Origin: Hesseltinella vesiculosa
Lineage: Eukaryota > Mucoromycota > Mucoromycetes > Mucorales > Cunninghamellaceae
DNA length: 64,000 bases
Direction: 5' to 3'
NCBI GenBank assembly: GCA_002104935.1
Contig: MCGT01000013.1
Coordinates: 434,001 to 498,000, forward strand
Shown: positions 47,952 through 58,104 of the stretch, piece after piece
How the letters are laid out: the number at the start of each line of letters is the position of its first letter
Numbering within the stretch: the stretch's first letter is position 1
Position numbers and translations under genes: made by a program
The notes under the pieces: model-generated
What the model was told of the DNA's origin: nothing
Seen by the model: only the letters and a program-made list of their open reading frames with translations
The model's database searches: none

Positions 47952-49202
47952 TCACACTATCAATGGCTCACGTTCCGTCAAGGAAGAATCCACTCTTGAA
48001 GGGTAAAGGATATAATGCTGTACCATAAAGATGCAGTCAAACAAGATGGCTACTAAACCGAGACCGCTACACACAAACACGCACGAAAAAAACCCCCCGC
48101 CGTCAGTGCCTCCTTTGTCCAGCTTTCCCTCCCGACCGCTTACAGTTTGACAAAATCCTGAGCAAGAGAAAAAAAAAAGTGCGCATGTCAATCCACTGAT
48201 CACTGTTGCCATGGGTGATGCTTACGCCGGTGATTCCCGAGGAGTCCTTGGCAATGGCTGCATCCAGGATAAGCTGCAGAGACGATAACATGCCACCCGT
48301 AAAATCCAGCAAGATGTTATGGATACTCCAACCCACAGTTGATTTGCGCTTGTAATTCATGAACGCCTGACAAATGTGAAGGGGAAATTAGTTCCAGATT
48401 TTTTTTTCGAGACAGCTTTACCTGGGGCACATATTTGACAAACGAGATCAAGAACTTCATGGAACCGAAGAAGTAAATAAAGTCGAGCCACTGATCTTTA
48501 CCGATGAGCACTGCTGCAAAGTGCAGCACGGTCAACAATGCGATCACATTCAGGCAGCCACGTGTGGATAGGCTGAGGCGATTGTCTGACTACACGCAAG
48601 ACGTTTTAGTTGATCAAACAAAAGAATGCTGCGGACCTTATTTACCTTGTAGTAAAGGGCTTGACCCAAGGTGACGCATGAAATTAAAAACGCATGGACA
48701 GAAAAGATCACATCGTTGCCACGTACAAGGCTGTCGCTATCTTTATGTCGCTGGCGATCTAAAGTACCAAACCGATGTAAGATCATGCGACATTGATCCT
48801 CGTGGTCCGGATACTTGCATTGGTCCTGAATTTCCTTGCTGTAGAAAAACGCCAAATTGAAAATCTATGAATAAAAAGTGAACAAGTGTCAACCTCCCAA
48901 TGTGGTTCTTACAGAGTAGTAGAAAAAACCAATGACGTTCAAGTATAAAAAGTCAATCGAGAGCCCTTGAACACTGAAGAGAAGAGGACATGTGACAAAG
49001 TCAATACCAACGCATTTGCCTGGTTGATTACCTTTTCCTTCGGTAGTTCAACAAAACCTGAGGGTAGAAGCTGATCGACCAAGCAAGGAAGTACGTCTAC
49101 AATTATAAAAAAGCGACATGAGTATCTCCTCCAACCATCAGGAAACAAGAAGCACACCCAGCCTAGCACATCAGAGAGGGTCTCCCAAGAATCGATTGCC
49201 AT
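47952..49202 (-). CDS. Cystinosin-like cystine transporter, copy A
   Basis: PQ-loop, proton-coupled exporter of cystine from the lysosome or vacuole (animal CTNS, yeast Ers1 relative). Seven exons encode about 274 residues. Seen in order: [35 protein letters not shown] (first PQ motif), [20 protein letters not shown] and a lumenal loop with [14 protein letters not shown]. Then [35 protein letters not shown] (second PQ motif), [20 protein letters not shown] and [20 protein letters not shown]. The C-terminus EREPLIV holds an ExxxLI acidic dileucine motif, a known lysosomal sorting type. There is no large glycosylated lumenal N-terminus as in human CTNS. The first intron has a GTGTGC donor. All splice sites are intact. 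Confidence 0.93.
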
Positions 49203-50137
49203 GTATTTTAAAAGAAAGATGAGCAAAAATAAAAAAGAAAAGAAAAATGAGAATGGGAAATGGCCGCCCTCCGCATGATGGACAGACGACATCGGCAGCC
49301 AATGAAAATGCTGCTTCGCCGTGCTGTACCACGCGCGCAGCCCCCGTATCATGCAAAGCTTAATGTTCCTTGTGCTTGCCAAAACAAAAGCTTGGACCGA
49401 AACGCTTTTCTCAACTATCACGCACTCGTTAAGCAGTCCAAAAAGATTTCTCTTCAGCGCTTGCTCCGTCCTTTGGCTACCTATTCACTCACTCCATCCT
49501 CTCCGTTCACTGACGCTTGTTTTGTACCACCCACAAAACTGGAGGTCCATTGGCCAGGCGGAGCTCACCCTCAGCTCATCGCCACGAGGCTTGTGGTCTG
49601 GGGTGCATCGCTGTCTTTTCCTAATGTCTTGGCCAGTTGGCTAGGTCAAGTTGGCTGGGCCATCGGCCTGCTCTTCCCAAGGAACACCTTTTTTTGAAAA
49701 AAGGAAGCCAGCAGTGGAAAGCGAATTTCCGCCGATTCGATGCCCATGCTGACAAGCATGGGGCAGTCTTTGATACAATACATCCGACCTGCAATGAATG
49801 TGTGCACATTCACATCAAGGGTGGATATGGTGCGGCCTGTGTGAATCCCGGAAAACCCTTCAGCGTTGCTGGTCCCTGCTCCTTTGAAGAAACCACCGAG
49901 AGATAAGATCATGCAGAACGGGTGGATTCTGGAAAAAAAAAGTAGGGGGGGCTGGGTGTTCGTCTGGTGGCGGCGCAGCTGAATGGTATGCTGTAAACGG
50001 CAATGGCCAATGCATAGAAATAAGATACACCGATAACAGAGATGGACATACAAGGACTACTTGGGAATGCAATTTTGACGACGATTTCTGCCTCGATTTT
50101 GCATTACAAAGTCAGCTGTGCTGTTTTTGTTTCTCTC
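49203..50137. other. Upstream region between cystinosin A and the ABZ2 remnant
   Basis: About 0.93 kb, repeated in units 2 and 3. In copies A and B an open plus-strand frame without an ATG (49637-49906) reads NFRRFDAHADKHGAVFDTIH and continues with a Cys-containing stretch. It may be chance or a relic. A second coding-like stretch (GQCIEIRYTDNRDGH) lies near 50010-50060. It probably holds the divergent promoters of cystinosin and, ancestrally, ABZ2. Confidence 0.4.
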
Positions 50138-50572
50138 GGGCGGGGTCTCGATTGAACATTCCCCATTACCCGACACGACGGCCAGAGACAATCTATTTGG
50201 CATCGAGAACTTGGAGGCACTGAAAATCAAACTGGACACCACTCCGACAGACACCCACGATGTCTTTCTTCAGCACAAGACCACGAACCGGAGAGCGCAC
50301 GACTTGGCTCGGGAAAGGACCCAGGTGGGTCACGGGGAAATCTTTGATGTGGTACTCTGGAATAAGCTTCATCAAGTGACTGAAACGAGTATAGCCAATA
50401 TTGCGATCCGGTGTCAAGATACTCATGGCAAGGCGGTCTGGCTGACGCCCAGTGCCCAATGTGGTAATTGAAAAAAAAAATGAAATGCGTTGGTCATTCT
50501 GATGATTGCTTTTAGGGTTATTACCTGGGATTTTTCGACAGCATCTATTGGATCAAGACATCATTGTAGAAG
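50138..50572 (+). pseudogene. Truncated ABZ2 copy 1
   Basis: Matches exon 3 onward of the intact ABZ2 gene at 56869-57303: VSIEHSPLPDTTARDNLFG, HKTTNRRAHDLARERTQV and the GLLPG exon. The start codon, exons 1 and 2 and part of exon 3 are missing, and the last exon is cut after DIIVEV, where it runs into the C2H2 tail and a TGA. It keeps the intron before GLLPG. It cannot encode a working lyase. Confidence 0.9.
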
Positions 50573-50573
50573 T

Positions 50574-50966
50574 ACCCAGAGGAGCTCACCAATGACGACC
50601 ACTCCACCTGCTGTTGCCGTGCCCCCACCTCCCAGCCAGAACTACGCGTTTGCCTCCTATATGATGCAACCTCCGCCTACATCCGACCAAGCTGCGCTAC
50701 CGCCCCAGGTCCAGCACTCACTGGCTCCCAACCAACCTCAGCAAAAAATCAATACCATGTTCGACCCCTCCCTCGCCTTTCAACAGACCTTGACGCCTAC
50801 TCCCTTGCCAATGGTCTCACTGGATGTGTCTAACCCACCTGCCAATGTTTCCACCACCACGATCGACCCCATGACTCCTTTTCAGATAGGAGCCATCCCA
50901 TACCCAATGCCTCTCTCTGCCGGTCCCCAACAACCCATCATGCCTCCTAATGGCTATGCTCTTTAA
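50574..50966 (+). pseudogene. C2H2 regulator C-terminal fragment, copy 2
   Basis: Matches 47396-47788 of the C2H2 gene, from the ...SSPMTTTPP segment to PPNGYAL and stop. No zinc fingers and no promoter precede it. A long open frame (50489-50966) exists only because the upstream ABZ2 remnant happens to be open in that frame. One Ala-to-Val change is seen (PPAVAVPP). Confidence 0.85.
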
Positions 50967-51128
50967 TCATCCCCTCCCTCTCTCTTTTTTCCATCCTTCT
51001 CCGCGTGTATTATTTTTATTTCCATCTTTTGCCGCATCTCTCTATTCCCCCCCCCTGGACGTCATCAAATCAAAAAATTTTATTATACATAAAATAAACC
51101 GACGAAAATAAAGTGAGCAAGCCGCCCT

Positions 51129-52379
51129 TCACACTATCAATGGCTCACGTTCCGTCAAGGAAGAATCCACTCTTGAAGGGTAAAGGATATAATGTTGTAC
51201 CATAAAGATGCAGTCAAACAAGATGGCTACTAAACCGAGACCGCTACACACAAACACGCACGAAAAAAACCCCCCGCCGTCAGTGCCTCCTTTGTCCAGC
51301 TTTCCCTCCCGACCGCTTACAGTTTGACAAAATCCTGAGCAAGAGAAAAAAAAAAGTGCGCATGTCAATCCACTGATCATTGTTGCCATGGGTGATGCTT
51401 ACGCCGGTGATTCCCGAGGAGTCCTTGGCAATGGCTGCATCCAGGATAAGCTGCAGAGACGATAACATGCCACCCGTAAAATCCAGCAAGATGTTATGGA
51501 TACTCCAACCCACAGTTGATTTGCGCTTGTAATTCATGAACGCCTGACAAATGTGAAGGGGAAATTAGTTCCAGATTTTTTTTTCGAGACAGCTTTACCT
51601 GGGGCACATATTTGACAACCGAGACCAAGAACTTCATGGAACCGAAGAAGTAAATAAAGTCGAGCCACTGATCTTCACCGATGAGCACTTGTGCAAAGTG
51701 CAGCACGGTCAACAACGCGATCACATCCAGGTACATACGTGTGGATATGCTGAGGTGATTGTCTGACTACACGCAAGACGTTTTAGTTGATCAAACAAAA
51801 GAATGCTGCGGACCTTATTTACCTTGTAGTAAAGGGCTTGACCCAGGGTGACGCATGAAATTAAAAACGCATGGACAGAAAAGATCACATCGTTGCCACG
51901 TACAAGGCTGTCGCTATCTTTATATCGCTGGTGATCTAAAGTACCAAACCGATGTAAGAGCATGCGACATTGATCCTCGTGGTCCGGATGCTTGCATTGG
52001 TCCTGAATTTCCTTGCTGTAGAAAAACACCAAATTGAAAATCTATGAATAAAAAGTGAACAAGTGTCAACCTCCCAGTGTGGTTCTTACAGAGTAGCAGA
52101 AAAAACCAATGACGTTCAAGTATAAAAAGTCAATCGAGAGCCCTTGAACACTGAAGAGAAGAGGACATGTGACAAAGTCAATACCAACGCATTTGCCTGG
52201 TTGATTACCTTTTCCTTCGGTAGTTCAACAAAACCTGAGGGTAGAAGCTGATCGACCAAGCAAGGAAGTACGTCTACAATTATAAAAAAGCGACATGAGT
52301 ATCTCCTCCAACCATCAGGAAACAAGAAGCACACCCAGCCTAGCACATCAGAGAGGGTCTCCCAAGAATCGATTGCCAT
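51129..52379 (-). CDS. Cystinosin-like cystine transporter, copy B
   Basis: Same seven-exon structure and length as copy A, all splice sites intact, same start ([15 protein letters not shown]) and same C-terminal EREPLIV with its acidic dileucine motif. It differs from A mostly by replacements. In the lumenal loop there is [14 protein letters not shown] and LDHQRYKD. In the exon at about 51600-51770 there is [30 protein letters not shown] and [16 protein letters not shown]. One Tyr-to-Cys change occurs in IGFFCYS. Introns and flanks are almost identical to A. Expected in the vacuolar or endosomal membrane, by homology. Confidence 0.92.
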
Positions 52380-53328
52380 GTATTTTAAAAGAAAGATGAG
52401 CAAAAAAAAAAGAAAAGAAAAATGAGAACGGGAAAAGGCCGCCCTCCGCATGGACAGACGACATCGGCAGCCAATGAAAATGCTGCTTTGCCGTGCTGTA
52501 CGACGCGCGCGGCCGCTTTGCAACCCCACCATGCAAAGCTTAATGTTCCTTGTGCTTGCCAAAACAAAAGCTTGGACCGAAACGCTTTTTTCAACTATCA
52601 CGCACTCCAAAAAGATTTCTCTTCAGCGCTTGCTCCGTCCTTTGGCTACCCTTTCACTCCCTCCATCCTCTCCGTTCACTGACGCTTGTTTTGTACCACC
52701 CACAAAACTGGAGGTCCATTGGCCAGGCGGAGCTGCGGGTTCGAAGCGGAGCTCACCCTCAGCTCATCGCCACGAGGCTTGTGGTCTGGGGTGCATCGCT
52801 GTCTTTTCCTAATGTCTTCGCCAGTTGGCTAGGTCAAGTTGGCTGGGCCATCGCCCTGCTCTTCCCAAGGAACACCTTTTTTTGAAAAAAGGAAGCCAGC
52901 AGTGGAAAGCGAATTTCCGCCGAGTCGATGCCCGTGCTGACAAGCGTGGGGCAGTCTTTGACACAATACATCCGACCTGCAATGAATGTGTGCACACTCA
53001 CATCAAGGGTGGATATGGTGCGGCCTGTGTGAATCCTGGCACACCCTTCAGCGTTGCTGGTCCCTGCTCCTTTGAAGAAACCACCGAGAGATAAGATCAT
53101 GCAGAACGGGTGGATTCTGGAAAAAAAAAAAGTAGGGGGGGGCTGGGTGTTCGTCTGGTGGCGGCGCAGCTGAATGGTATGCTGTAAACGGCAATGGTCA
53201 ATGCATAGAAATAAGATACACCGATAACAGAGATGGACATGCAAGGACTACTTGGGAATGCAACTTTGACGACGATTTCTGCCTCGATTTTGCATTACAA
53301 AGTCAGCTGTACTGTTTTTGTTTCTCTC
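52380..53328. other. Upstream region between cystinosin B and ABZ2 remnant 2
   Basis: Copy of 49203-50137 with a few small indels: an extra GCGGGTTCGAA segment near 52733-52750 and a shorter stretch near 52608. The ATG-less open frame seen in unit 1 is also open here (52825-53094). Confidence 0.4.
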
Positions 53329-53763
53329 GGGCGGGGTCTCGATTGAACATTCCCCATTACCCGACACGACGGCCAGAGACAATCTATTTGGCATCGAGAA
53401 CTTGGAGGCACTGAAAATCAAACTGGACACCACTCCGACAGACACCCACGATGTCTTTCTTCAGCACAAGACCACGAACCGGAGAGCACACGACTTGGCT
53501 CGGGAAAGGACCCAGGTGGGTCACGGGGAAATCTTTGATGTGGTACTCTGGAATAAGCTTCATCAAGTGACTGAAACGAGTATAGCCAATATTGCGATCC
53601 GGTGTCAAGATACTCATGGCAAGGCGGTCTGGCTGACGCCCAGTGCCCAATGTGGTAATTGAAAAAAAAAATGAAATGCGTTGGTCATTCTGATGATTGC
53701 TTTTAGGGTTATTACCTGGGATTTTTCGACAGCATCTATTGGATCAAGACATCATTGTAGAAG
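53329..53763 (+). pseudogene. Truncated ABZ2 copy 2
   Basis: Same truncation at both ends as copy 1: it begins at GGGCGGGGTCTCG and ends at GTAGAAG, joined to the C2H2 tail. It lacks the start codon and the first two exons. Confidence 0.9.
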
Positions 53764-53764
53764 T

Positions 53765-54157
53765 ACCCAGAGGAGCTCACCAATGACGACCACTCCACCT
53801 GCTGCTGCCGTGCCCCCACCTCCCAGCCAGAACTATGCGTTTGCCTCCTATATGATGCAACCTCCGCCTACATCCGACCAAGCTGCGCTACCGCCCCAGG
53901 TCCAGCACTCACTGGCTCCCAACCAACCTCAGCAAAAAATCAATACCATGTTCGACCCCTCCCTCGCCTTTCAACAGACCTTGACGCCTACTCCCTTGCC
54001 AATGGTCTCACTGGATGTGTCTAACCCACCTGCCAATGTTTCCACCACCACGATCGACCCCATGACTCCTTTTCAGATAGGAGCCATCCCATACCCAATG
54101 CCTCTCTCTGCCGGTCCCCAACAACCCATCGTGCCTCCTAATGGCTATGCTCTTTAA
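53765..54157 (+). pseudogene. C2H2 regulator C-terminal fragment, copy 3
   Basis: Third copy of the C2H2 tail, without fingers or promoter. It differs from copy 1 by a few bases, for example QQPIVPPNGYAL instead of QQPIMPPNGYAL. Confidence 0.85.
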
Positions 54158-54319
54158 TCATCCCCTCCCTCTCTCTTTTTCCATCCTTCTCCGCGTGTAT
54201 TATTTTTATTTCCATCTTCTGCCGCATCTCTCTATTCCCCCCCCCCTGGACGTCATCAAATCAAAAAATTTTATTATACATAAAATAAACCGACGAAAAT
54301 AAAGTGAGCACGCCGCCCT

Positions 54320-55557
54320 TCACTCCATCCATGGCTTATGTTCCGTCAAGGAAGAATCCACTCTTGTAGGGTAAAGGATATAATGTTGCACCATAAAGAT
54401 GCAGTCAAACAAGATGGCCACTAAACCGAGACCACTACACGAAAAAAACCCCCGCCGTCAGTGCCTCCTTTGTCCAGCTTTCCCTCCCGACCGCTTACAG
54501 TTTGATAGAATCCTGAACAAGAAAAAAAAAAAAAGTGCGCATGTCAATCCACTGATCACTGTTGCCATGGGTGATGCTTACGCCGGTGATTCCCGAGGAG
54601 TCCTTGGTAATGGCTGCAGCCAGAATAAGCTGCAGAGACCAGATCATGCCACCCGTAAAATCCAGCAAGATGTTATGGATACTCCAACCCACAGTTGATT
54701 TGCGCTTGTAATTCATCAACGCCTGACAAATGTGAAGGGAAATTAGTTCCAGATTTTTTTTTCGAGACAGCTTTACCTGGGGCACATATTTGATAACCGA
54801 GATAAAGAAGTTCATGGAACCGAAGACGTAAATAAAGTCGAGCCACTGATCTTTTCCAATGAGCACTGCTACAAAGTGCATCACGGTCCACCCCGCGATC
54901 ATTTTAAGGTACGCACGTGTGGATATGCTGAGGTGATTGTCTGACTACACGCAAGACGTTTTAGTTGATCAGACAAAAGAATGCTGCGGACCTTATTTAC
55001 CTTGTAGTAAAGGGCTTGACCCAAGGTGACGCATGAAATTAAAAACGCATGGACAGAAAAGATCACATCGTTGCCACGCACAAGGCTGTCGCTATCTTTA
55101 TGTCGCTGGTGATCTAAAGTACCAAACCTATGTAAGATCATGCGACATTGATTCTCATGGTCTGGATACTTGCATTGGTCCTGAATTTCCTTGCTGTAGA
55201 AAAACACCAAATTGAAAATCTATGAATAAAAAGTGAACAAGTGTCAACCTCCCAATGTGGTTCTTACAGAGTAGCAGAAAAAACAAATGACGTTCAAGTA
55301 TAAAAAGTCAATCGAGAGCCCTTGAACACTGAAGAGAAGAGGACATGTGACAAAGTCAATACCAACGCATTTGCCTGGTTGATTACCTTTTCCTTCGGTA
55401 GTTCAACAAAACCTGAGGGTAGAAGCTGATCGACCAAGCAAGGAAGTACGTCTACAATTATAAAAAAGCGACATGAGTATCTCCTCCAACCATCAGGAAA
55501 CAAGAAGCACACCCAGCCTAGCACATCAGAGAGGGTCGCCCAAGAATCGATTGCCAT
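54320..55557 (-). CDS. Cystinosin-like cystine transporter, copy C
   Basis: Third intact seven-exon copy. Start [15 protein letters not shown]. It is the most diverged: [63 protein letters not shown]. The lumenal loop has DHENQC. The exon after the second-last intron reads DSIKL instead of DFVKL. The C-terminus is EHKPWME instead of EREPLIV, so the ExxxLI sorting motif is lost while the stop stays in the same codon. Both PQ motifs are kept. Synonymous changes also occur here (PDH codons), unlike the A/B comparison. It shares a 1-kb divergent upstream region with the intact ABZ2. Confidence 0.92.
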
Positions 55558-56556
55558 GTATTTTAAAAGAAAGATGAGCAAAAAAAAAGAAAAGAAAAAT
55601 GAGAACGGGAAATGGACAGACGACATGGGCAGCCAATGAAAATGCTGCTTTGCCGTGCTGTACGACGCGCGCGGCCGCTTTTCAACCCCACCATGCAAAG
55701 CTTAATGTTCCTTGTGCTTGCCAAATCAAAAGCTTGGACCGAAACGCTTTTCTCAACTATCACTCACTCGTTAAACACTCCAAAAAGAATACGAACAATA
55801 AAAAACTATATTTTCTCTTCACCGCTTGCTCCGTCCTTTGGCTACCCATTCACTTCCTCCATCCTCTCCGTTCACTGACGCATGTTTGGTGCCACCCACA
55901 AAACTGGAGGTCCATTGGCCAGACGGAGCTGCGGAGCTCACCCTCAGCTCATCGCCACGAGGCTTGTGGTCTGGGGTGCATCGCTGTCTTTTCCTAAAGT
56001 CTTGGCCAGTTGACTAGGTCAAGGTGGCTGGGCCATCGCCCTGCTCTTCCCAAGGAACACCTTTTTTTGAAAAAAGGAAGCCAGCAGTGGAAAGCGAATT
56101 TCCGCCGAGTCGATGCCCGTGCTGACAAGCGTGGGGCAGTCTTTGACACAATACATCCGACCTGCAATGAATGTGTGCACACTCACATCAAGGGTGGACA
56201 TGGTGCGCGCCTGTGTGAATCCCGGCACACCCTTTAGCGTTGCTGGTCCCTGCTCCTTTGAACAAACCACCGAGAGATAAGATCATGCAGAACGGGTGGA
56301 TTCTGGAAAAAAAAAAGTAGGGGGGGGGGCTGGGTGTTCGTCTGGTGGCGGCGCAGCTGAATGGTATGCTACAAACGGCAATGGTCAATGCATAGAAATA
56401 AGACACACCGATAACAGAGATGGACATGCAAGGACTACTTGGGAATGCAACTTTGATGACGATTTCTGCCCCGGTTTTGCATTACAAAGTCAGCTGTGCT
56501 GTTTTTGTTTCTCTTTTTTTTTCCAGCTTGTTTTTTTTTTTCATTTAATTAGCCCA
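55558..56556. promoter_or_regulatory. Divergent region cystinosin C / ABZ2
   Basis: About 1 kb, homologous to the upstream regions of units 1 and 2 but with indels. A two-base insertion (GTGCGCGCC near 56204) breaks the ATG-less frame that is open in units 1 and 2. It holds the promoter of the only intact ABZ2; T runs lie at 56514-56522 and 56531-56541. Confidence 0.45.
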
Positions 56557-57505
56557 ATGGTCGCGTTCCAATTGCTTGAAACGATATTATATAATCCGCA
56601 AGATGGTAAATGCATGATCAACATCAAAGATTTAGAACAAGCGTCTTATCCTATCGCTAGGGTTCTATTTGCTCGATCACCATCTGGATCGGCTTGGGCG
56701 ATCAGCCCATCACTTTGATTTTGCGGCACCAGACAGGGCCATGATCAGAGAACAGCTTGATGCACAAGTGCCACTTGATTCTCCTCAAAGGGTAATAAAA
56801 TGTGGGACAAAGAAAAAAGGCTCACTGGATGCTGACTTCTTGTAGGTGCGGCTGTTGTATGACCCCCAGGGCGGGGTCTCGATTGAACATTCCCCATTAC
56901 CCGACACGACGGCCAGAGACAATCTATTTGGCATCGAGAACTTGGAGGCGCTGAAAATCAAACTGGACACCACTCCGACAGACACCCACGATGTCTTTCT
57001 TCAGCACAAGACCACAAACCGGAGAGCGCACGACTTGGCTCGGGAAAGGACCCAGGTGGGTCACGGGGAAATCTTTGATGTGGTACTCTGGAATAAGCTT
57101 CATCAAGTGACTGAAACGAGTATAGCCAATATTGCGATCCGGTGTCAAGATACTCATGGCAAGGCGGTTTGGCTGACGCCCAGTGCCCAATGTGGTAATA
57201 TGAAAAAAAAATGAAATGCGTAGGCCATTCTGATGGTTGCTTTTAGGGTTATTACCTGGGACTTTTCGACAGCATCTATTGGATCAAGGCATCATTGTAG
57301 AAGCAGAGATATCCACTGATGATCTTATCAGGGCACAACAGGTAAAAAAAAAAAATAGGAGAAAAGACGGGTGCCTGAATGAGGTATCGGCTCGGCTGCT
57401 TCTTTTTTTACGAGTGACCCATTTTTTTTTCTTTTATCACAGCGAGGTGACCTCATGATATGTTTTAATTCAGTGAGAAAGGTATACAGGGTTGTTCTTG
57501 TTTAG
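56557..57505 (+). CDS. ABZ2: 4-amino-4-deoxychorismate lyase (class IV PLP fold)
   Basis: Converts aminodeoxychorismate to p-aminobenzoate and pyruvate in folate synthesis. Five exons. Seen in order: MVAFQLLETILYNPQDG, then FYLLDHHLDRLGRSAHHFDF, a signature near the family N-terminus. The next exon has VRLLYDPQGGVSIEHSPLPD and the probable PLP lysine in FLQHKTTNRRAHDLARER. The exon starting GLLPGTFRQHLLDQGIIVEA and the last exon (LMICFNSVRKVYRVVLV) complete the fold, with the conserved CFNSVR segment. The ATG at 56557 was chosen because it opens the first family-like exon. This is the only complete copy; two 5'- and 3'-truncated copies lie upstream. Its last exons lie outside the duplicated unit. 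Confidence 0.88.
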
Positions 57506-58104
57506 ATATGGTTGATCGATTAGAAAATATAAAGTGGACCCCCCAAGATGGACATTGTTGCAGAAAAAAGGGGAAGGATTAAAAAAACCTGCCCCTTGTA
57601 TTACTTTTTTTGGTGGGTTGGAAAAGAGTGTTTTTTTTCCCTCGGAATGAAGAGTAGCTTTTAAAGAAGAGGAGCGATTTCTGATTCATGTGACAATTTT
57701 ACCCTGGACCACAAGTAAAAAAAAAAAAAAAATCAACGGCTCATCGGACCCCTCCTTGGCCTAATTTCGTAGTTCAAAAAAGACGTGGTGTTTGACACAA
57801 AAAAAAGGAGTCAAAAGGTCCCCAAAAAGCCTTTTTCCAAAAGAGATGTACAAAACCAATCAGGTGTTGTGCCTAGTTAGACAAGCAATGTCTCTCTCTT
57901 CCCCCCCTTTTTTTTTAGCCCTGCTTGGAATTTTGACTGCTGTGTCTTATTTAAAGACCCGTTCTTTTTCCATTTCCGTTTTTTTTTCTTTTTCTTTCTT
58001 TTTTTTACACCCCCTTCATTCACTTTTTTGAAAAAATCAAAGCTACACAAAAAAAAAAAAAAATTATAGGAACATAGCTCATTGCACTATATGATCTCGT
58101 CATT
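57506..58104. other. Intergenic region ABZ2 to second Zn2Cys6 gene
   Basis: 599 bp with A/T runs (57717-57731, 57908-57917, 58047-58063). A TATTTAAAG element near 57948 may be a TATA box. No gene was recognised. Confidence 0.4.

Larger units (their letters stand above)
47396..50573. repeat. Tandem segmental duplication, unit 1
   Basis: 3178-bp unit. It runs from the C2H2 gene tail (ACCCAGA[C/G]GAGCTCACC) through a complete cystinosin gene and its upstream region to a truncated ABZ2 copy. It joins unit 2 at the sequence GTAGAAGTACCCAGAGGAGC. Confidence 0.95.
50574..53764. repeat. Tandem segmental duplication, unit 2
   Basis: 3191-bp unit, nearly identical to unit 1, including the same ABZ2 truncation and the same joint. 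This shows that units 1 and 2 arose from one already rearranged ancestor. Confidence 0.95.
53765..57303. repeat. Tandem segmental duplication, unit 3
   Basis: 3539-bp unit. It is longer than units 1 and 2 because it keeps the 355 bp (about 56514-56868) holding the ABZ2 5' exons. More diverged from units 1 and 2 in the cystinosin gene. ABZ2 continues past the unit end to its natural stop. Confidence 0.93.

Noticed and set aside
49321..49697. Open plus-strand frames in the cystinosin upstream region (and copies)
   Set aside because: Low-complexity composition, indels between units that change the frame, and no family resemblance. Treated as upstream sequence.
50489..50966. 158-residue open frame spanning the joint between unit 1 and unit 2 (and its copy at 53681-54157)
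   Set aside because: It is an accidental fusion of an off-frame ABZ2 intron/exon segment with the C2H2 tail. It has no zinc finger, family start or promoter of its own.
52733..52750. GGGTTCGAAGC, resembling a tRNA T-loop
   Set aside because: No acceptor stem, anticodon arm or D-arm can be formed around it. It is a small insertion specific to unit 2.
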